A DNA stretch of 64,000 nucleotides. It comes from Deinococcus deserti VCD115 (GTDB taxonomy: Bacteria > Deinococcota > Deinococci > Deinococcales > Deinococcaceae). The stretch lies in contig NC_012526.1 in NCBI RefSeq assembly GCF_000020685.1, forward strand, positions 1,652,001 to 1,716,000, written 5' to 3'. This document shows, piece by piece, positions 41,761 through 52,447 of the stretch. Within the stretch, counting starts at the first letter, position 1, and each line of letters begins with the position of its first letter. The notes below the pieces were generated by a model that was not told the DNA's origin, ran no database searches, and saw only the letters and a program-made list of their open reading frames with translations. The position numbers were made by a program, and so were the translations under genes.

Positions 41761-42930
41761 ATGACGATCCTGCTTTCCGAAACTGCCATCCTGCCCACCC
41801 CTCTTGGCGGCACCCTGGTCAATGCCCTGCACCGTCCCGGTCACGACTTCGATCCGGCAGAACTGCGGGATCTGCCCCGTCTGGCCCTCAGCGAACGCAG
41901 CGCCGCCGACCTGGAAATGCTGGGCACCGGCGCTTACTCGCCGCTGCGCGGTTTCGTTGGCGAGGCCGATTACCTCAGCATCATCGAGCGGATGCGTCTG
42001 GCTGACGGCACGCCCTGGAGCATTCCGATCACGCTGCCGGTCACGCGTGAGCAGGCCAGCGAACTGAGCGGCCGCGTGGTCCTGACCCACGGCGGGCAGG
42101 ATGTCGGCTGGATCGACGTGCAGGAGAAGTTTGAGGCCCGTAAGAGCTTCGAGGCGCGTGAGGTGTACCGCACCGAGGACCCGGCACACCCCGGAGTGGC
42201 AGCGCTGCTGGCCCAGGGCGACGTCAACCTGTCAGGACCGGTGGCCCTGTTCGACGTGCCGCGCGGTGCATTTCCCCGTCATCACCGCACTCCGGCAGAA
42301 GTGCGCGCAGTGATCGAGGCCCGTGGCTGGCGCAGCACGGTGGCCTTCCAGACCCGCAACCCCATCCACCGTGCCCACGAGTACCTGCAGAAGGTGGCGC
42401 TGGAACTGGTTGACGGCCTGCTGCTGCATCCGCTGGTCGGGGCCACCAAGGGTGACGACGTGCCGGCCGATACCCGCGTCAAGGCCTACGAAGTGCTGCT
42501 CGACAACTACTACCCCCAGGAACGCACCCTGCTGAGCGTGTACCCGGCCGCCATGCGCTATGCCGGTCCGCGTGAGGCGATCCTGCATGCCCTGTCGCGG
42601 CGCAATTACGGCGTGACCCACTTCATCGTGGGACGCGATCACGCCGGCGTGGGCAGCTATTACGGCACCTACGACGCGCAGGAGATCTTCAGTGCCTACG
42701 CGCCCCAGGAACTGGGCATTCAGATTCTCAAGTTCGAGCACACCTTCTATTGCCAGTCCTGCGGGCAGCTGGTCAGCCCCCGCACCTGCCCCCACGATTC
42801 CAGTCATCACCTGGTTCTCAGCGGAACCAAGGTCCGCGAGAAGCTGCGTGCTGGCGAAACCCTGCCGGCCGAGTTCACCCGTCCCGAGGTAGCTGAAGTG
42901 CTGCGCGAGGCGTACGCCGCCCAGGGTTAA
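41761..42930 (+). CDS. sat: Sulfate adenylyltransferase (ATP sulfurylase), Sat type
   Basis: 389 residues, single-subunit enzyme making APS from sulfate and ATP. HxxH-type motif in [30 protein letters not shown] and [13 protein letters not shown] are the ATP and sulfate sites. [16 protein letters not shown] is a zinc site found in bacterial and archaeal homologues. GAGG (41748-41751) is 9 nt before ATG 41761. An 84-nt gap with a T-rich tract separates it from cysH, so some internal promotion or attenuation is possible. Confidence 0.95.
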   Translation: MTILLSETAILPTPLGGTLVNALHRPGHDFDPAELRDLPRLALSERSAADLEMLGTGAYSPLRGFVGEADYLSIIERMRLADGTPWSIPITLPVTREQASELSGRVVLTHGGQDVGWIDVQEKFEARKSFEAREVYRTEDPAHPGVAALLAQGDVNLSGPVALFDVPRGAFPRHHRTPAEVRAVIEARGWRSTVAFQTRNPIHRAHEYLQKVALELVDGLLLHPLVGATKGDDVPADTRVKAYEVLLDNYYPQERTLLSVYPAAMRYAGPREAILHALSRRNYGVTHFIVGRDHAGVGSYYGTYDAQEIFSAYAPQELGIQILKFEHTFYCQSCGQLVSPRTCPHDSSHHLVLSGTKVREKLRAGETLPAEFTRPEVAEVLREAYAAQG

Positions 42931-42946
42931 TCCCTCACGCTCTTCA

Positions 42947-42985
42947 CCGGACGGCTGCGAAAAAGGATTTTCACAGCCGTTCCGG
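42947..42985 (+). other. Long hairpin between sat and ssuA
   Basis: CCGG-A-CGGCTG (42947-42957) and CAGCCG-T-CCGG (42974-42985, one bulged T) continue inward as GAAAA/TTTTC around an AGGA loop. No T-run follows. It may act as partial terminator, or as a stabiliser that sets the ratio of sat to ssu mRNA. Confidence 0.6.
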
Positions 42986-43022
42986 TCTCCCTTGACCCGT
43001 ACCCCTACCCCTGGAGGACGTG

Positions 43023-43997
43023 ATGAAGAAACTGCACCGAAGTTCCCGGCCCACCGCGTTTCTGGCCCTGATTGGCCTGCTGACCCTGGCTCCTCATACC
43101 AGTGCCCAGCAGGCCACAACGGTACGTCTGGGGTTCTTTCCCAACCTGACCCATGCGCCTGCACTGGTCGGACTGGAACGGGGCCTGTTTCAGAAGGCCC
43201 TGGGGAACGTCAAGCTTGATCCCCGGCATTTCGCGTCCGGAACCACATTGACCGAAGCCTTCGCCGCTGGACAGATCGACATCGCGTACGTGGGGCCAGG
43301 GCCAGCGATCACCGCTGCAACGCGTGGCATGCCGGTCCAGTTTCTGGCCGGAGCAAGTGAGGCTGGTGCGGTCCTGGTGGCCAGAAAGGACACTCCGATC
43401 CGCTCGTACAAGGACCTGAGTGGCAAAATCGTGGCCGTTCCCAGCTTGGGCAACACGCAGGACATCAGCCTGCGGCACCTCCTATCCGAGCAGGGGCTGA
43501 AATCCAGGGCGGACGGCGGCACCGTTACGGTCGTGCCGGTGCCCCCGGCGGATACGGTGAGTGCCCTTGCAGGCAGGCGTGCTGACGCCGCGCTGGTCCC
43601 CGAACCCTGGGGAGCGGCGCTGGAAGCCAAGGGACACCGGGTGATCGGCACCGAGAAAACTGTGTGGCGTGGTGGGAAATACCCCACGACCCTGGTGATC
43701 GTCAATGCGCGGTTCGCTCAGGCCAACCCGGCGCTGGTCGCCAGCTTTCTCAAGGCACACGCGTCGGCTGTAGCCTTCCTGGTCAAGTCACCTGCTGCTG
43801 CCCAGACGGCGGTCAATGCGCAAATGGACAAACTGACCGGCGAAAAGCTCGACGTCCGGGTCCTGCAACGCGCCTTTGCCCGGACCCGGTTTACCACCAT
43901 CCTGGACCCCGAAGCGATGCGCGAATACGCCATTCTGAACGTCAACGCCGGATACGCCCGCAGTGTGCCGGACCTCGCACCGTTCTTCCGGAAGTGA
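43023..43997 (+). CDS. ssuA: ABC sulfonate/sulfate-ester substrate-binding protein, SsuA-like
   Basis: 324 residues with a signal peptide (KKLHRSSRP, hydrophobic core, cleavage near TSAQ at residue 28). Periplasmic-binding-protein fold of the SsuA/TauA/NrtA type: [76 protein letters not shown] (43013-43017) is 5 nt before ATG 43023; the GTG just before is too close. Linked to ssuC and ssuB. Aliphatic sulfonates or taurine are the likely ligands because of the sulfur genes upstream; nitrate-type relatives exist. Confidence 0.88.
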   Translation: MKKLHRSSRPTAFLALIGLLTLAPHTSAQQATTVRLGFFPNLTHAPALVGLERGLFQKALGNVKLDPRHFASGTTLTEAFAAGQIDIAYVGPGPAITAATRGMPVQFLAGASEAGAVLVARKDTPIRSYKDLSGKIVAVPSLGNTQDISLRHLLSEQGLKSRADGGTVTVVPVPPADTVSALAGRRADAALVPEPWGAALEAKGHRVIGTEKTVWRGGKYPTTLVIVNARFAQANPALVASFLKAHASAVAFLVKSPAAAQTAVNAQMDKLTGEKLDVRVLQRAFARTRFTTILDPEAMREYAILNVNAGYARSVPDLAPFFRK

Positions 43998-44001
43998 CGC
44001 A

Positions 44002-44838
44002 GTGACAACTCGCCTGAACCCTGATCTGACCCGTCCCGAAACTCGCGGCCTGTCGCGCTGGCAGGTGTTGAGCTGGCAGGTGTCCGGCCTGGCTCTGATT
44101 CTGGCCATCTGGTGGCTGGTCACCGACATTCTCAAGCTGTATCCCCCGTACGTGTTTCCCGGGCCAAAAGCGGTCTGGACCGAGATCAGTTACGGCCTGT
44201 GGGGAACCGGTCCACAGGATGGCAAACTGCTTGCCGCCATTGCTGGCAGCCTGCGCCGCGTTCTCACGGGGTATCTGGTCGCCGTGGTCCTTGGCGGCCT
44301 GACCGGGCTGCTGATGGGAGCGTGGCTGCCCTTACGTGCCACGCTGGGCGCCTACCTGACTGGCCTCCAGAGCATCCCCAGCATCGCGTTCGTGCCGTTT
44401 GCCATCCTGTTCTTCGGGCTCAATGAGCGGGCCGTCCTTTTCGTGGTGATCCTGGAAGGGTTCATCCCAGTGGCGCTGGCTGTTTCAGGTGCGCTGCTGA
44501 ACGTACCCCCAGCCCTCCGCATCGCGGGCCGGACCCTGGGAGCCCGCGGACTGGCCCTAACCTGGCGTGTTCTGCTCCCGGCATCGGTGCCGAACCTGCT
44601 GACGGGCCTGCGCACCGCCTGGAGCTTCGCCTGGCGCGCGCTGGTTGGCGGGGAACTGCTGATTGCCGGAGCCAAAAGTCTGGGTGAGCAGCTGGAGGTC
44701 GGGCGCAACACTGCCAATGTGGCGCTGGTGCTCTCCACCATCATCATCATTGGCCTGATCGGGGGCTTGTTCGACAGCCTGCTGCGCGCGGTCGAGACTC
44801 GTGTCAGACGTGACTACGGGCTGGAGGTGACACAATGA
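44002..44838 (+). CDS. ssuC: ABC sulfonate transporter permease, SsuC-like
   Basis: 278 residues with six predicted membrane helices. The EAA loop is the variant [20 protein letters not shown] followed by [10 protein letters not shown], typical of the nitrate/sulfonate/taurine class. The start is GTG 44002, 4 nt after ssuA; a longer frame from 43963 lies inside ssuA. ssuB overlaps by 4 nt. Confidence 0.9.
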   Translation: MTTRLNPDLTRPETRGLSRWQVLSWQVSGLALILAIWWLVTDILKLYPPYVFPGPKAVWTEISYGLWGTGPQDGKLLAAIAGSLRRVLTGYLVAVVLGGLTGLLMGAWLPLRATLGAYLTGLQSIPSIAFVPFAILFFGLNERAVLFVVILEGFIPVALAVSGALLNVPPALRIAGRTLGARGLALTWRVLLPASVPNLLTGLRTAWSFAWRALVGGELLIAGAKSLGEQLEVGRNTANVALVLSTIIIIGLIGGLFDSLLRAVETRVRRDYGLEVTQ

Positions 44839-45605
44839 CGGCCACGATGGAAACGCCACGCACAGACCGTCAGGTGGCCGCACAGGATCGTGCCCAGGGT
44901 GACAGCCTGACCCTCGACAAGGTGACCTTCCGCTACGGGAGCGGTCAGGCTGGCCTGGGCCCCATTGACCTGCACGTGGAACCGGGCGAATTCCTGTGCG
45001 TGGTTGGGCCGTCAGGCAGCGGGAAAAGTACGCTGCTGAGCCTGCTTGCCGGTTTTCTGCGCCCCCAGGTCGGCCAGATCCGCCTGGCGGACGCTCCGCT
45101 GAACGGCCCTCACCCCCGCCTGACCCTGGTTCAGCAGGAAGCCGCGCTGTTTCCCTGGCTGACTGTGGCGGGCAATGTGGGTTTCGGGCTGCGCAGCCTG
45201 CCACGCGCGGAACGCGAAACGCGGGTGCTAGATGCGTTGCGGCAGGTGGGCTTGCAGGGCTACGAGAAGCGCCGGGTTCACGAGCTCAGTGGTGGCCAGC
45301 GCCAGAGGGTGAGCCTGGCGCGTGCGCTGGCGGTCCAGCCTGGACTCCTGCTACTCGATGAGCCCTTCAGCGCCCTGGACGTCCAGACCCGTACCGGCCT
45401 CGCCGACGAACTGCTGGGCATCTGGTGGGCCCACAAGTTGACAGTCGTGTTCGTGACCCACCATCTGGACGAAGCCCTGCACCTGGGTCGGCGTGTTATT
45501 GCGCTCCGAGGCGGCGAGATTGCTCTTGATGCCCCAGCCAAATCTTTGAGCGTGCAGCAGTTGCGTGCGGCGCTTGAAGGTCAGGCCGGTGCCACCCCGC
45601 TGTAA
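44835..45605 (+). CDS. ssuB: ABC sulfonate transporter ATP-binding protein, SsuB-like
   Basis: 256 residues. Walker [11 protein letters not shown]-loop [14 protein letters not shown], signature [15 protein letters not shown], Walker [13 protein letters not shown] and switch His in [11 protein letters not shown]. An unconserved 25-residue N-terminal tail. Last gene of the sulfur cluster, followed by a very strong terminator. Confidence 0.93.
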   Translation: MTATMETPRTDRQVAAQDRAQGDSLTLDKVTFRYGSGQAGLGPIDLHVEPGEFLCVVGPSGSGKSTLLSLLAGFLRPQVGQIRLADAPLNGPHPRLTLVQQEAALFPWLTVAGNVGFGLRSLPRAERETRVLDALRQVGLQGYEKRRVHELSGGQRQRVSLARALAVQPGLLLLDEPFSALDVQTRTGLADELLGIWWAHKLTVVFVTHHLDEALHLGRRVIALRGGEIALDAPAKSLSVQQLRAALEGQAGATPL

Positions 45606-45621
45606 CCAGCCTCAACTTCCA

Positions 45622-45664
45622 AACAAGCCGGGCTGAACTCCAAATGGGTTCAGCCCGGCTTGTT
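45622..45664 (+). terminator. Strong terminator of the sulfur cluster
   Basis: A perfect 17-bp inverted repeat (45622-45638 with 45648-45664) and 9-nt loop. Its rim (AA/TT) is followed by mixed sequence, not a T-run. Confidence 0.8.
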
Positions 45665-46095
45665 CAGCGTGCGCCACTCCCTGTACCCCACCACAGCGGC
45701 TGCACGCTACACCTCATATTTGCAAGCGAGACAGACACTATATCCCTGTAGCAGGACCGGAACCGGCTCCACCCACCACAAACTGATTGTTTTGCCTGGT
45801 ACTCACAGTAGGAATGATGCTCTCTTCACACGACGGACTCTCCCCTCGGTGATACGAATGAGGTGCCGAAGAGATCAGGTCCGTTCCTGAGTGTCTCAGA
45901 CGGACTGCGGTTGGGTGGTCACGTGTGCGACCTTGTCGCACAGCGCTTTCAATTGGTCAGTCCTGCCAGATCTAAACCTGTATGCAACGCTACCGGCTCG
46001 GAAGTTCCACGCCGGACCGTTTCAGCGCGAACAGAAAACCCCAAGAGCCTTTTCACCCAGCTCAAACCAGCAGCAGAGGCCTGGAGCCAGCAGGC
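45665..46095. other. Intergenic region without a recognisable gene
   Basis: About 430 nt between the sulfur cluster and the MATE gene, lower in GC than its flanks. The only structure seen is GTGCGAC/GTCGCAC (45925-45941), a 7-bp stem with 3-nt loop. Short open frames lack coding character. Confidence 0.45.
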
Positions 46096-47499
46096 TCAAT
46101 GCGCAGGAGCCGGTTCCTTACCGCGCTGCTCCAGGGCAAGCTTCTCCCAGTCGATACGGCGGCGGCGCCACTCGAACACGCAGACCTTGACGATCTCCTC
46201 CAGAGCACGCGCCAGGAACACTCCCCACACACCCAGCGGCGTGTACAGCCCCAGCCAGATCGCCAGCGGCAGGCCAACAATGAACGCGCCCACGACATCG
46301 CCGATGATGACGCCTTTACCGTCACCAGCGCCGGGCAGCACTCCGCCCCCAACAATCATGTTCCGCACCTTGACCACCTGAATGACTGCGCCCAGCAGAA
46401 TGCCCACCAGGGCGATATGGTGCACCTCCGCACCCACCTTGGGAAACAGTCCGGGTACCACCAGAGCACTGAGACCGAACAGCACCCCGAAGCCCACTCC
46501 TGTGATCAGCCCGGCATGGGTGATCCGCCGCAACCAGGTCCGGGCACCCTGAGCATCCCCCGCACCCAGGCTGCGCCCGATCAGCACCGTGGCCGCGCTC
46601 ATCAGCCCGAACGAGCCGACTATAAAGATGCCTTCCAGGGTGCCCACGATCTGGCTGGCCGCCAGCGCCTCGGTGCCCACGCGCGCAAACACAGCCGCGT
46701 ACAGAAACCCTCCCAGACTCCAGGCGAACTCGGTGAAGGCCAGTGGAGCCGAGACGTTGACCAGTGGACCAATGATGCCGCGGCGGGTTCCGGGCCTGGG
46801 CAGCGTCAGGCGGGCCAGGCAGCGCGGTCCATACACCTGATAGGCCAGCAGCACCACTTTCAGGACATTGCTGATGACCAGCGCCCAGGCTGCTCCCACC
46901 ACGCCCAGTTGTGGCAGCGGGCCGGTACCAAATACCAGTCCGTAGGCTGCCACGACCTCGACCAGCACAGCGATGGTCGTGGCAATCAGGGGCGTCCGGG
47001 CATGGCCCAGGGAACGCAAGGCGCCGCTGAGAATCCATCCCAGAATGCCCGGCACGAACGAGAGCATGGCCACCTGCATATAAGGCGTGGCGGTGGCGGT
47101 GACCTCCGGGGCGGCCCCAGCCAGCCGCAGCAGGCTGCTGGCCCCCAGCACGATTGGCACCGTCAGCACGCCAGCCACCACGCCGCTGAATACCAGGGCC
47201 ACTGTCAGCGTGTGGTTGACCCCAAGCGGGTCACTGGCCCCCGCCCGCCGGGCCACCAGAATGCTGGTCCCGCTGCCCAGGGCGCCCAGGGTAATGAAAA
47301 ACAGGAAGCTGAGACTGCCGGTCAGGCCCACCGCAGCCACAGCGACAGCACCCAGCGTTCCGACGATCACCTGGTTCACGAAGGTCAGCAGCAGCTGAAT
47401 AACCATTTCCAGGCTTACCGGCACGGCGATAGAGCTGATTTCCCGCGCCGGAGACTGGATCGATTCAGAAGAAGGGGATGAGGTGGGCGCGGCAGTCAT
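46096..47499 (-). CDS. MATE-family efflux transporter
   Basis: 467 residues, twelve predicted membrane helices in two homologous halves. Cation-driven export of drugs or metabolites. Family cues: [30 protein letters not shown] in the first half and [33 protein letters not shown] in the second. The C-terminus is basic and cytoplasmic. A TACCGT box 8 nt before the ATG suggests leaderless mRNA. Divergent from homocitrate synthase, sharing 159 nt. Confidence 0.9.
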   Translation of the reverse strand: MTAAPTSSPSSESIQSPAREISSIAVPVSLEMVIQLLLTFVNQVIVGTLGAVAVAAVGLTGSLSFLFFITLGALGSGTSILVARRAGASDPLGVNHTLTVALVFSGVVAGVLTVPIVLGASSLLRLAGAAPEVTATATPYMQVAMLSFVPGILGWILSGALRSLGHARTPLIATTIAVLVEVVAAYGLVFGTGPLPQLGVVGAAWALVISNVLKVVLLAYQVYGPRCLARLTLPRPGTRRGIIGPLVNVSAPLAFTEFAWSLGGFLYAAVFARVGTEALAASQIVGTLEGIFIVGSFGLMSAATVLIGRSLGAGDAQGARTWLRRITHAGLITGVGFGVLFGLSALVVPGLFPKVGAEVHHIALVGILLGAVIQVVKVRNMIVGGGVLPGAGDGKGVIIGDVVGAFIVGLPLAIWLGLYTPLGVWGVFLARALEEIVKVCVFEWRRRRIDWEKLALEQRGKEPAPAH

Positions 47500-47507
47500 A
47501 CCGCGCC

Positions 47508-47513
47508 ACGGTA
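47508..47513 (-). promoter_or_regulatory. -10 box of the MATE gene
   Basis: TACCGT on the minus strand, 8 nt before the ATG at 47499. Confidence 0.4.
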
Positions 47514-47583
47514 CACCATGAATGTGCTTTCTCCGTCAGCCATTTGGCGCACCGCCTACACAGCCCAGTCCTCATAGACGAAT

Positions 47584-48825
<1,242 letters not shown>

Positions 48826-49184
48826 AGCACGCCTTAAACCGCAGTCCTTGCCAGATCTTCCCGGTGGGAAGACACTTATGTGCGCACGGTTCAAAATATA
48901 CGGCTGCCGTTTTAACCTGACGGCGGCCAACATACACTGATCGCGCCTCCGCTGGCCCTGCACCTGGGTTCAGAGAATCCAGCGCTGTCCCAGGCGCCGG
49001 ATGGAAAGAGGCCGAAGCCCTCTGGCAGCAACTACACGGACTGTCAGCCGGTCCAGCTGTGGCAGACCTGCTTGCTTTAGCATTTGACCCTGCTTTCCCA
49101 TTTGTCCCAACGGGTGCGCGGAGACAGCGGGCTCTTCCAGGCAAGAACAGGTCCGCCGTCCCCTGGCATGCTGAAATAATCCCC
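48826..49184. other. Intergenic region with a hairpin and a possible coding remnant
   Basis: GGCTGCCG (48902-48909) and CGGCGGCC (48921-48928) form an 8-bp stem with one G-T pair, perhaps the terminator of homocitrate synthase. Between about 48975 and 49160 the plus strand reads in one frame as WKEAEALWQQLHGLSAGP and VADLLALAFDPAFPF, with protein-like composition but no start, so it may be the remains of a lost gene. Confidence 0.35.
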
Positions 49185-50006
49185 ATGACTCAGCCTTTGC
49201 CACCTGCCCGATACCGCGTGTTCGCGCCGCCTGGAGAACAGGGCGGCAAACTGGTTGCGGTACAGCCTGCTGCCGGAGACGAGGCGTCCACGCAGGCCGC
49301 CACAACAGGCACCCCGCTGACAGCTTTTGTAGAAGCTGTGGAACCCGGTCTGGTGACCCTGCGGCTGTTTACCCCTACCCGTGAAAAGGGAGCCTCGGAC
49401 TCGGGGGCCATTGCCGCACTCGCGGCGTTGCAGGGTCAGGTCCCCGACGCTCTGGACGTACAGATGGCCGGAGAGACTCAGGCCGCGCAGCTGTGCGGCG
49501 GAGAATGGCTGCTCATGCAGGGTGACGTGCAGGTGCAGGCGACCGAAGCTGACCTGAGTGCGCTGGGCCTGAACGCCTGCCCGGTGTGGATCACTTCGGC
49601 CGGCCGGCCCAACCTGGCCGTTCAGCTCCCGGATCTGGACACGTTGATTGCGTTTGTCCCCCAGGAGCAGAACATCTCCGAACTCAACAAGGCGACAGGA
49701 ACGACCGGGCTGCTGCTCTTTACGCCTGGCGGGGCGCCGCACGCCGGCATGGCCCGCGCCGACGTGAGCTTCCGTGCCTTCGGCCCGCTTAAGGGCTTTC
49801 TCGAAGATGCCGCCAGCAGCAACATGTTCGCCTGCCTGACGGGAGTTCTCAGCGTGGCCGGCCTCCTGCCCGACACCAGTGATGTGATTCGCGGCGCCCA
49901 ACTGATGCCTGGCGCTCCTGCCCGGCTCACAGCCCAGTTCACCCCGGCCCGAGACGGAGCCCAGGGCGTGTGGGTGGGCGGCGGCGCCGCACCGGTCAGC
50001 CTTTGA
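49185..50006 (+). CDS. PhzF-like protein, divergent
   Basis: 273 residues. The C-terminal block RAFGPLKGFLEDAASSNMFACLTG matches, in shortened form, the RxFAPxxGxxEDPATGSA signature of PhzF-type isomerases/epimerases, and SDSGAIAALAALQ takes the place of the NxCGHATLAAA block. The catalytic Glu of the usual N-terminal block is not visible, so the activity may be lost or changed. ATG 49185 has TGAAAT 7 nt upstream. It is coupled to the BenE-type permease by a TTGA overlap, suggesting that it acts on the transported compound. Confidence 0.65.
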   Translation: MTQPLPPARYRVFAPPGEQGGKLVAVQPAAGDEASTQAATTGTPLTAFVEAVEPGLVTLRLFTPTREKGASDSGAIAALAALQGQVPDALDVQMAGETQAAQLCGGEWLLMQGDVQVQATEADLSALGLNACPVWITSAGRPNLAVQLPDLDTLIAFVPQEQNISELNKATGTTGLLLFTPGGAPHAGMARADVSFRAFGPLKGFLEDAASSNMFACLTGVLSVAGLLPDTSDVIRGAQLMPGAPARLTAQFTPARDGAQGVWVGGGAAPVSL

Positions 50007-51202
50007 GCGCGGTCAGCCGGCCTGGACTGGCGGGACTGCGGGGTGACGCCTCGCTCTCGGCGGTGCTGGCTGGCGTGGTGGCCCTCATCGTGAGTGTGGC
50101 CAGTAGCATTGGCCTGCTGGTCTCAGCGGCCCAGGACTTCGGGCTGAGCGCCACCCAGACCGCAAGCTGGCTGACCTCCAGCTACCTTGCCATCGGAGTG
50201 GGAACCCTGGTCCTCTCGTGGCGTTTCCGGGCCCCGGTGCTTCTGGCCTGGACAACTCCGGGGCTGGCTGTCATTGCGGCCGTCGCCGCCACTGGGCAGG
50301 CCACCTTTCCCGAGGTTCTGGGCGCCAGCGTCCTGAGCGCAGTGGTGATGATCGCCCTGGGCGTGACCGGAGCCTTCGAGGCCGTGACGTCGCGCATTCC
50401 ACCGGCGCTGGCCGGTGCTCTGCTGGCGGGTGTGCTGCTGCCTTTTATCCTGGGAACGTTTCAGGCTGTGCCTGCGGCCCCGGTGCCGGTCGCCGGGATG
50501 ATTCTGGTCTTCCTCGCCGGGCGGCTGCTGTTCCCCCGCTGGGCCGTACCGGCAGTGCTGGTCGCAGGCGCCTTACTTTCAGTCCTGGCAGGACAGGTCG
50601 GCAGCCTCAGTGACGGTGGCCCCGGAGCCCTTCTCCTCCAGACGCCCAGCTTTGATCTCGCGAAGATGCTGGCACTGGCGCTGCCCCTGACCGTCCTGAC
50701 GCTGGCCTCGCAGCAGTTGCCCGGCGTGGCTGTGCTGCGTCAGTGCGGGTATGCCCAGGTGCCGGTCTCGCCACTGATCACCTGGACCGGGGTGGCCAGC
50801 CTCCTTTCGGCTCCGTTCGGTGCCCACACCACGAATCTCGCGGCCATCACGGCAGCCATCGCGGCCGGGAAAGAAGCCCACCCGGACCCCTCACGGCGCT
50901 GGGTCGCCTGCATCAGTGCTGGCGCCCTGTACCTGCTGCTGGCGCTGGGGGCCGGCTGGGTGCTGGGCGCGGTGGGTGCCATTCCTGCACCTGTCATCGC
51001 GGCGCTGGCCGGCCTTTCACTGGTAGGAACGGCGCTGAGCAGTCTGAGCACGGCGCTGAACGACGAGTCCTGGCGCGAAGCGGCCTTTCTGACCCTGGTG
51101 GTCACCGCCAGCGGAGTGACTTTTCTGGGTGTGGGCAGCGCCGTGTGGGGGCTGCTGGCCGGCGGGGCACTGGCCTGGGCTGGCCGCCGGCGTGTCCGGT
51201 AA
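50003..51202 (+). CDS. BenE-family (benzoate:H+ symporter-like) permease
   Basis: 399 residues with about twelve membrane helices. Family hallmarks: an N-terminal helix with [29 protein letters not shown], and [17 protein letters not shown], the substrate-site loop of the BenE/xanthine-uracil fold. Start is TTG 50003 overlapping the preceding TGA; no other in-frame start fits the family N-terminus. Proton-driven import of an aromatic acid is the family role; the true substrate is unknown. Confidence 0.85.
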   Translation: MSAVSRPGLAGLRGDASLSAVLAGVVALIVSVASSIGLLVSAAQDFGLSATQTASWLTSSYLAIGVGTLVLSWRFRAPVLLAWTTPGLAVIAAVAATGQATFPEVLGASVLSAVVMIALGVTGAFEAVTSRIPPALAGALLAGVLLPFILGTFQAVPAAPVPVAGMILVFLAGRLLFPRWAVPAVLVAGALLSVLAGQVGSLSDGGPGALLLQTPSFDLAKMLALALPLTVLTLASQQLPGVAVLRQCGYAQVPVSPLITWTGVASLLSAPFGAHTTNLAAITAAIAAGKEAHPDPSRRWVACISAGALYLLLALGAGWVLGAVGAIPAPVIAALAGLSLVGTALSSLSTALNDESWREAAFLTLVVTASGVTFLGVGSAVWGLLAGGALAWAGRRRVR

Positions 51203-51272
51203 TCCGGTTCAGCTCTTATGCCAGATCATCCGCTTTGCAACGCGGCTTCCTGCGCCTTCCACCGTCCCTGCG

Positions 51273-51278
51273 TAGACT
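51273..51278 (+). promoter_or_regulatory. rlmN -10 box
   Basis: TAGACT, 7 nt before the ATG at 51286; no Shine-Dalgarno site. Confidence 0.5.
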
Positions 51279-51285
51279 GGCAGGC

Positions 51286-52317
51286 ATGGAGTTTCTTCTC
51301 GACCTACACCCCGATGCCTATCCTCTGGAGGGCTTCCGGCGGCGCCAGCTGCTGGAGTGGGTTTTCGTGCAGGGAGTCGGCACGTTTGATGCCATGACCA
51401 ACCTGCCTGCCGAGGCCCGCGCCGAGCTGGCCCGAAGCTATCACCTCAATCCTTTCCGTGAGATCGAAACCGTCCGCAGCGCAGACGGCAGCGTGAAGTA
51501 CCTGTTTACCCTGACCGACGGCCGTCAGATGGAAGCGGTGTACATGCCCTACCTGGACCGCAAGACCATCTGCGTGTCCACCATGGTGGGCTGCCCCGCC
51601 CGCTGCGCGTTCTGCGCCACAGGGGCCATGGGCTTCGGGCGCAACCTGACCCCTGGGGAAATTGTCGCGCAGGTGCTGGCCGTCGCGGGCGGCGAGGGCA
51701 TCGGCCCGCGCGAGATCCGCAATCTGGTGTTCATGGGCATGGGCGAGGCCATGCTGAACTATGAAAACACCATGCAGGCTGCCCGGATCCTGCTGCATCC
51801 TCAGGCTCTGGGCATGAGCAAGCGCCGCGTGACCCTGTCTACGGTAGGCATCGCCAAGGGCATCCGTCAGCTGGCGGCCGAGGACGACCTGGGCATCAAG
51901 CTGGCCATCAGCCTGCATGCCCCGGACGAGGACACCCGCCAGCGCATCATTCCAACCGGGGCGGCCAATTCGATTGCCGAGATCATGGCGGCCGCGCGGG
52001 ATTATCAGGCGGTCACAGGCCGCCGGATCACCCTGGAATACACCATGCTGCGCGGCATCAATGATCACCTCTGGCAGGCTGAGCTGCTTGCCGACGTGCT
52101 GCAGGGCTTAGTCAGCCATGTCAACCTGATTCCTATGAACCCCTGGGACGGCAGCGGCTTCGAGAGCAGCACCGAAGACCAGATCCAGGCCTTCTACGAC
52201 ACCCTGGAGGCGCGCGGAGTGGACGTCAGTGTGCGGCGCTCGCGAGGCAAGGATGCGGGCGCTGCGTGTGGTCAGCTGGCGCTGAAGCGCCCGGGGGCCG
52301 TGACTGGCGCTGCCTGA
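51286..52317 (+). CDS. rlmN: 23S rRNA/tRNA adenine-C2 methyltransferase RlmN
   Basis: 343 residues. Radical-SAM enzyme that methylates A2503 of 23S rRNA and A37 of tRNA. The [4Fe-4S] motif is C103-x3-C107-x2-C110 (GCPARCAFC) and the C-terminal Cys328 (AACGQ) forms the methyl-protein intermediate. Also [34 protein letters not shown] and [17 protein letters not shown] 51286 follows TAGACT by 7 nt. Single gene closed by a hairpin. Confidence 0.95.
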   Translation: MEFLLDLHPDAYPLEGFRRRQLLEWVFVQGVGTFDAMTNLPAEARAELARSYHLNPFREIETVRSADGSVKYLFTLTDGRQMEAVYMPYLDRKTICVSTMVGCPARCAFCATGAMGFGRNLTPGEIVAQVLAVAGGEGIGPREIRNLVFMGMGEAMLNYENTMQAARILLHPQALGMSKRRVTLSTVGIAKGIRQLAAEDDLGIKLAISLHAPDEDTRQRIIPTGAANSIAEIMAAARDYQAVTGRRITLEYTMLRGINDHLWQAELLADVLQGLVSHVNLIPMNPWDGSGFESSTEDQIQAFYDTLEARGVDVSVRRSRGKDAGAACGQLALKRPGAVTGAA

Positions 52318-52333
52318 ACATCTTCATTGAACT

Positions 52334-52376
52334 GGTCGGCCGGATTGTGGAACACCATCACACAGTCCGGCCGACC
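52334..52376 (+). terminator. Hairpin after rlmN
   Basis: An 11-bp perfect stem (GGTCGGCCGGA at 52334-52344 with its complement at 52366-52376) extended inside by TGTG/CACA. No T-run. Confidence 0.65.
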
Positions 52377-52447
52377 CATATGAGTAAGGGTTAGGAAAGG
52401 CATTAATGGTACCCTACAGGCGTTTCCGCATCTCAGGAGGCTTCCGA

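Noticed and set aside
45925..45941. Hairpin GTGCGAC/GTCGCAC as terminator of the MATE gene
   Set aside because: It lies more than 150 nt after the stop and has no T-run, so it is mentioned only as structure.
45891..46381. Open frames between the sulfur cluster and the MATE gene
   Set aside because: They run antisense into the MATE gene and have no protein-like pattern in the intergenic part.
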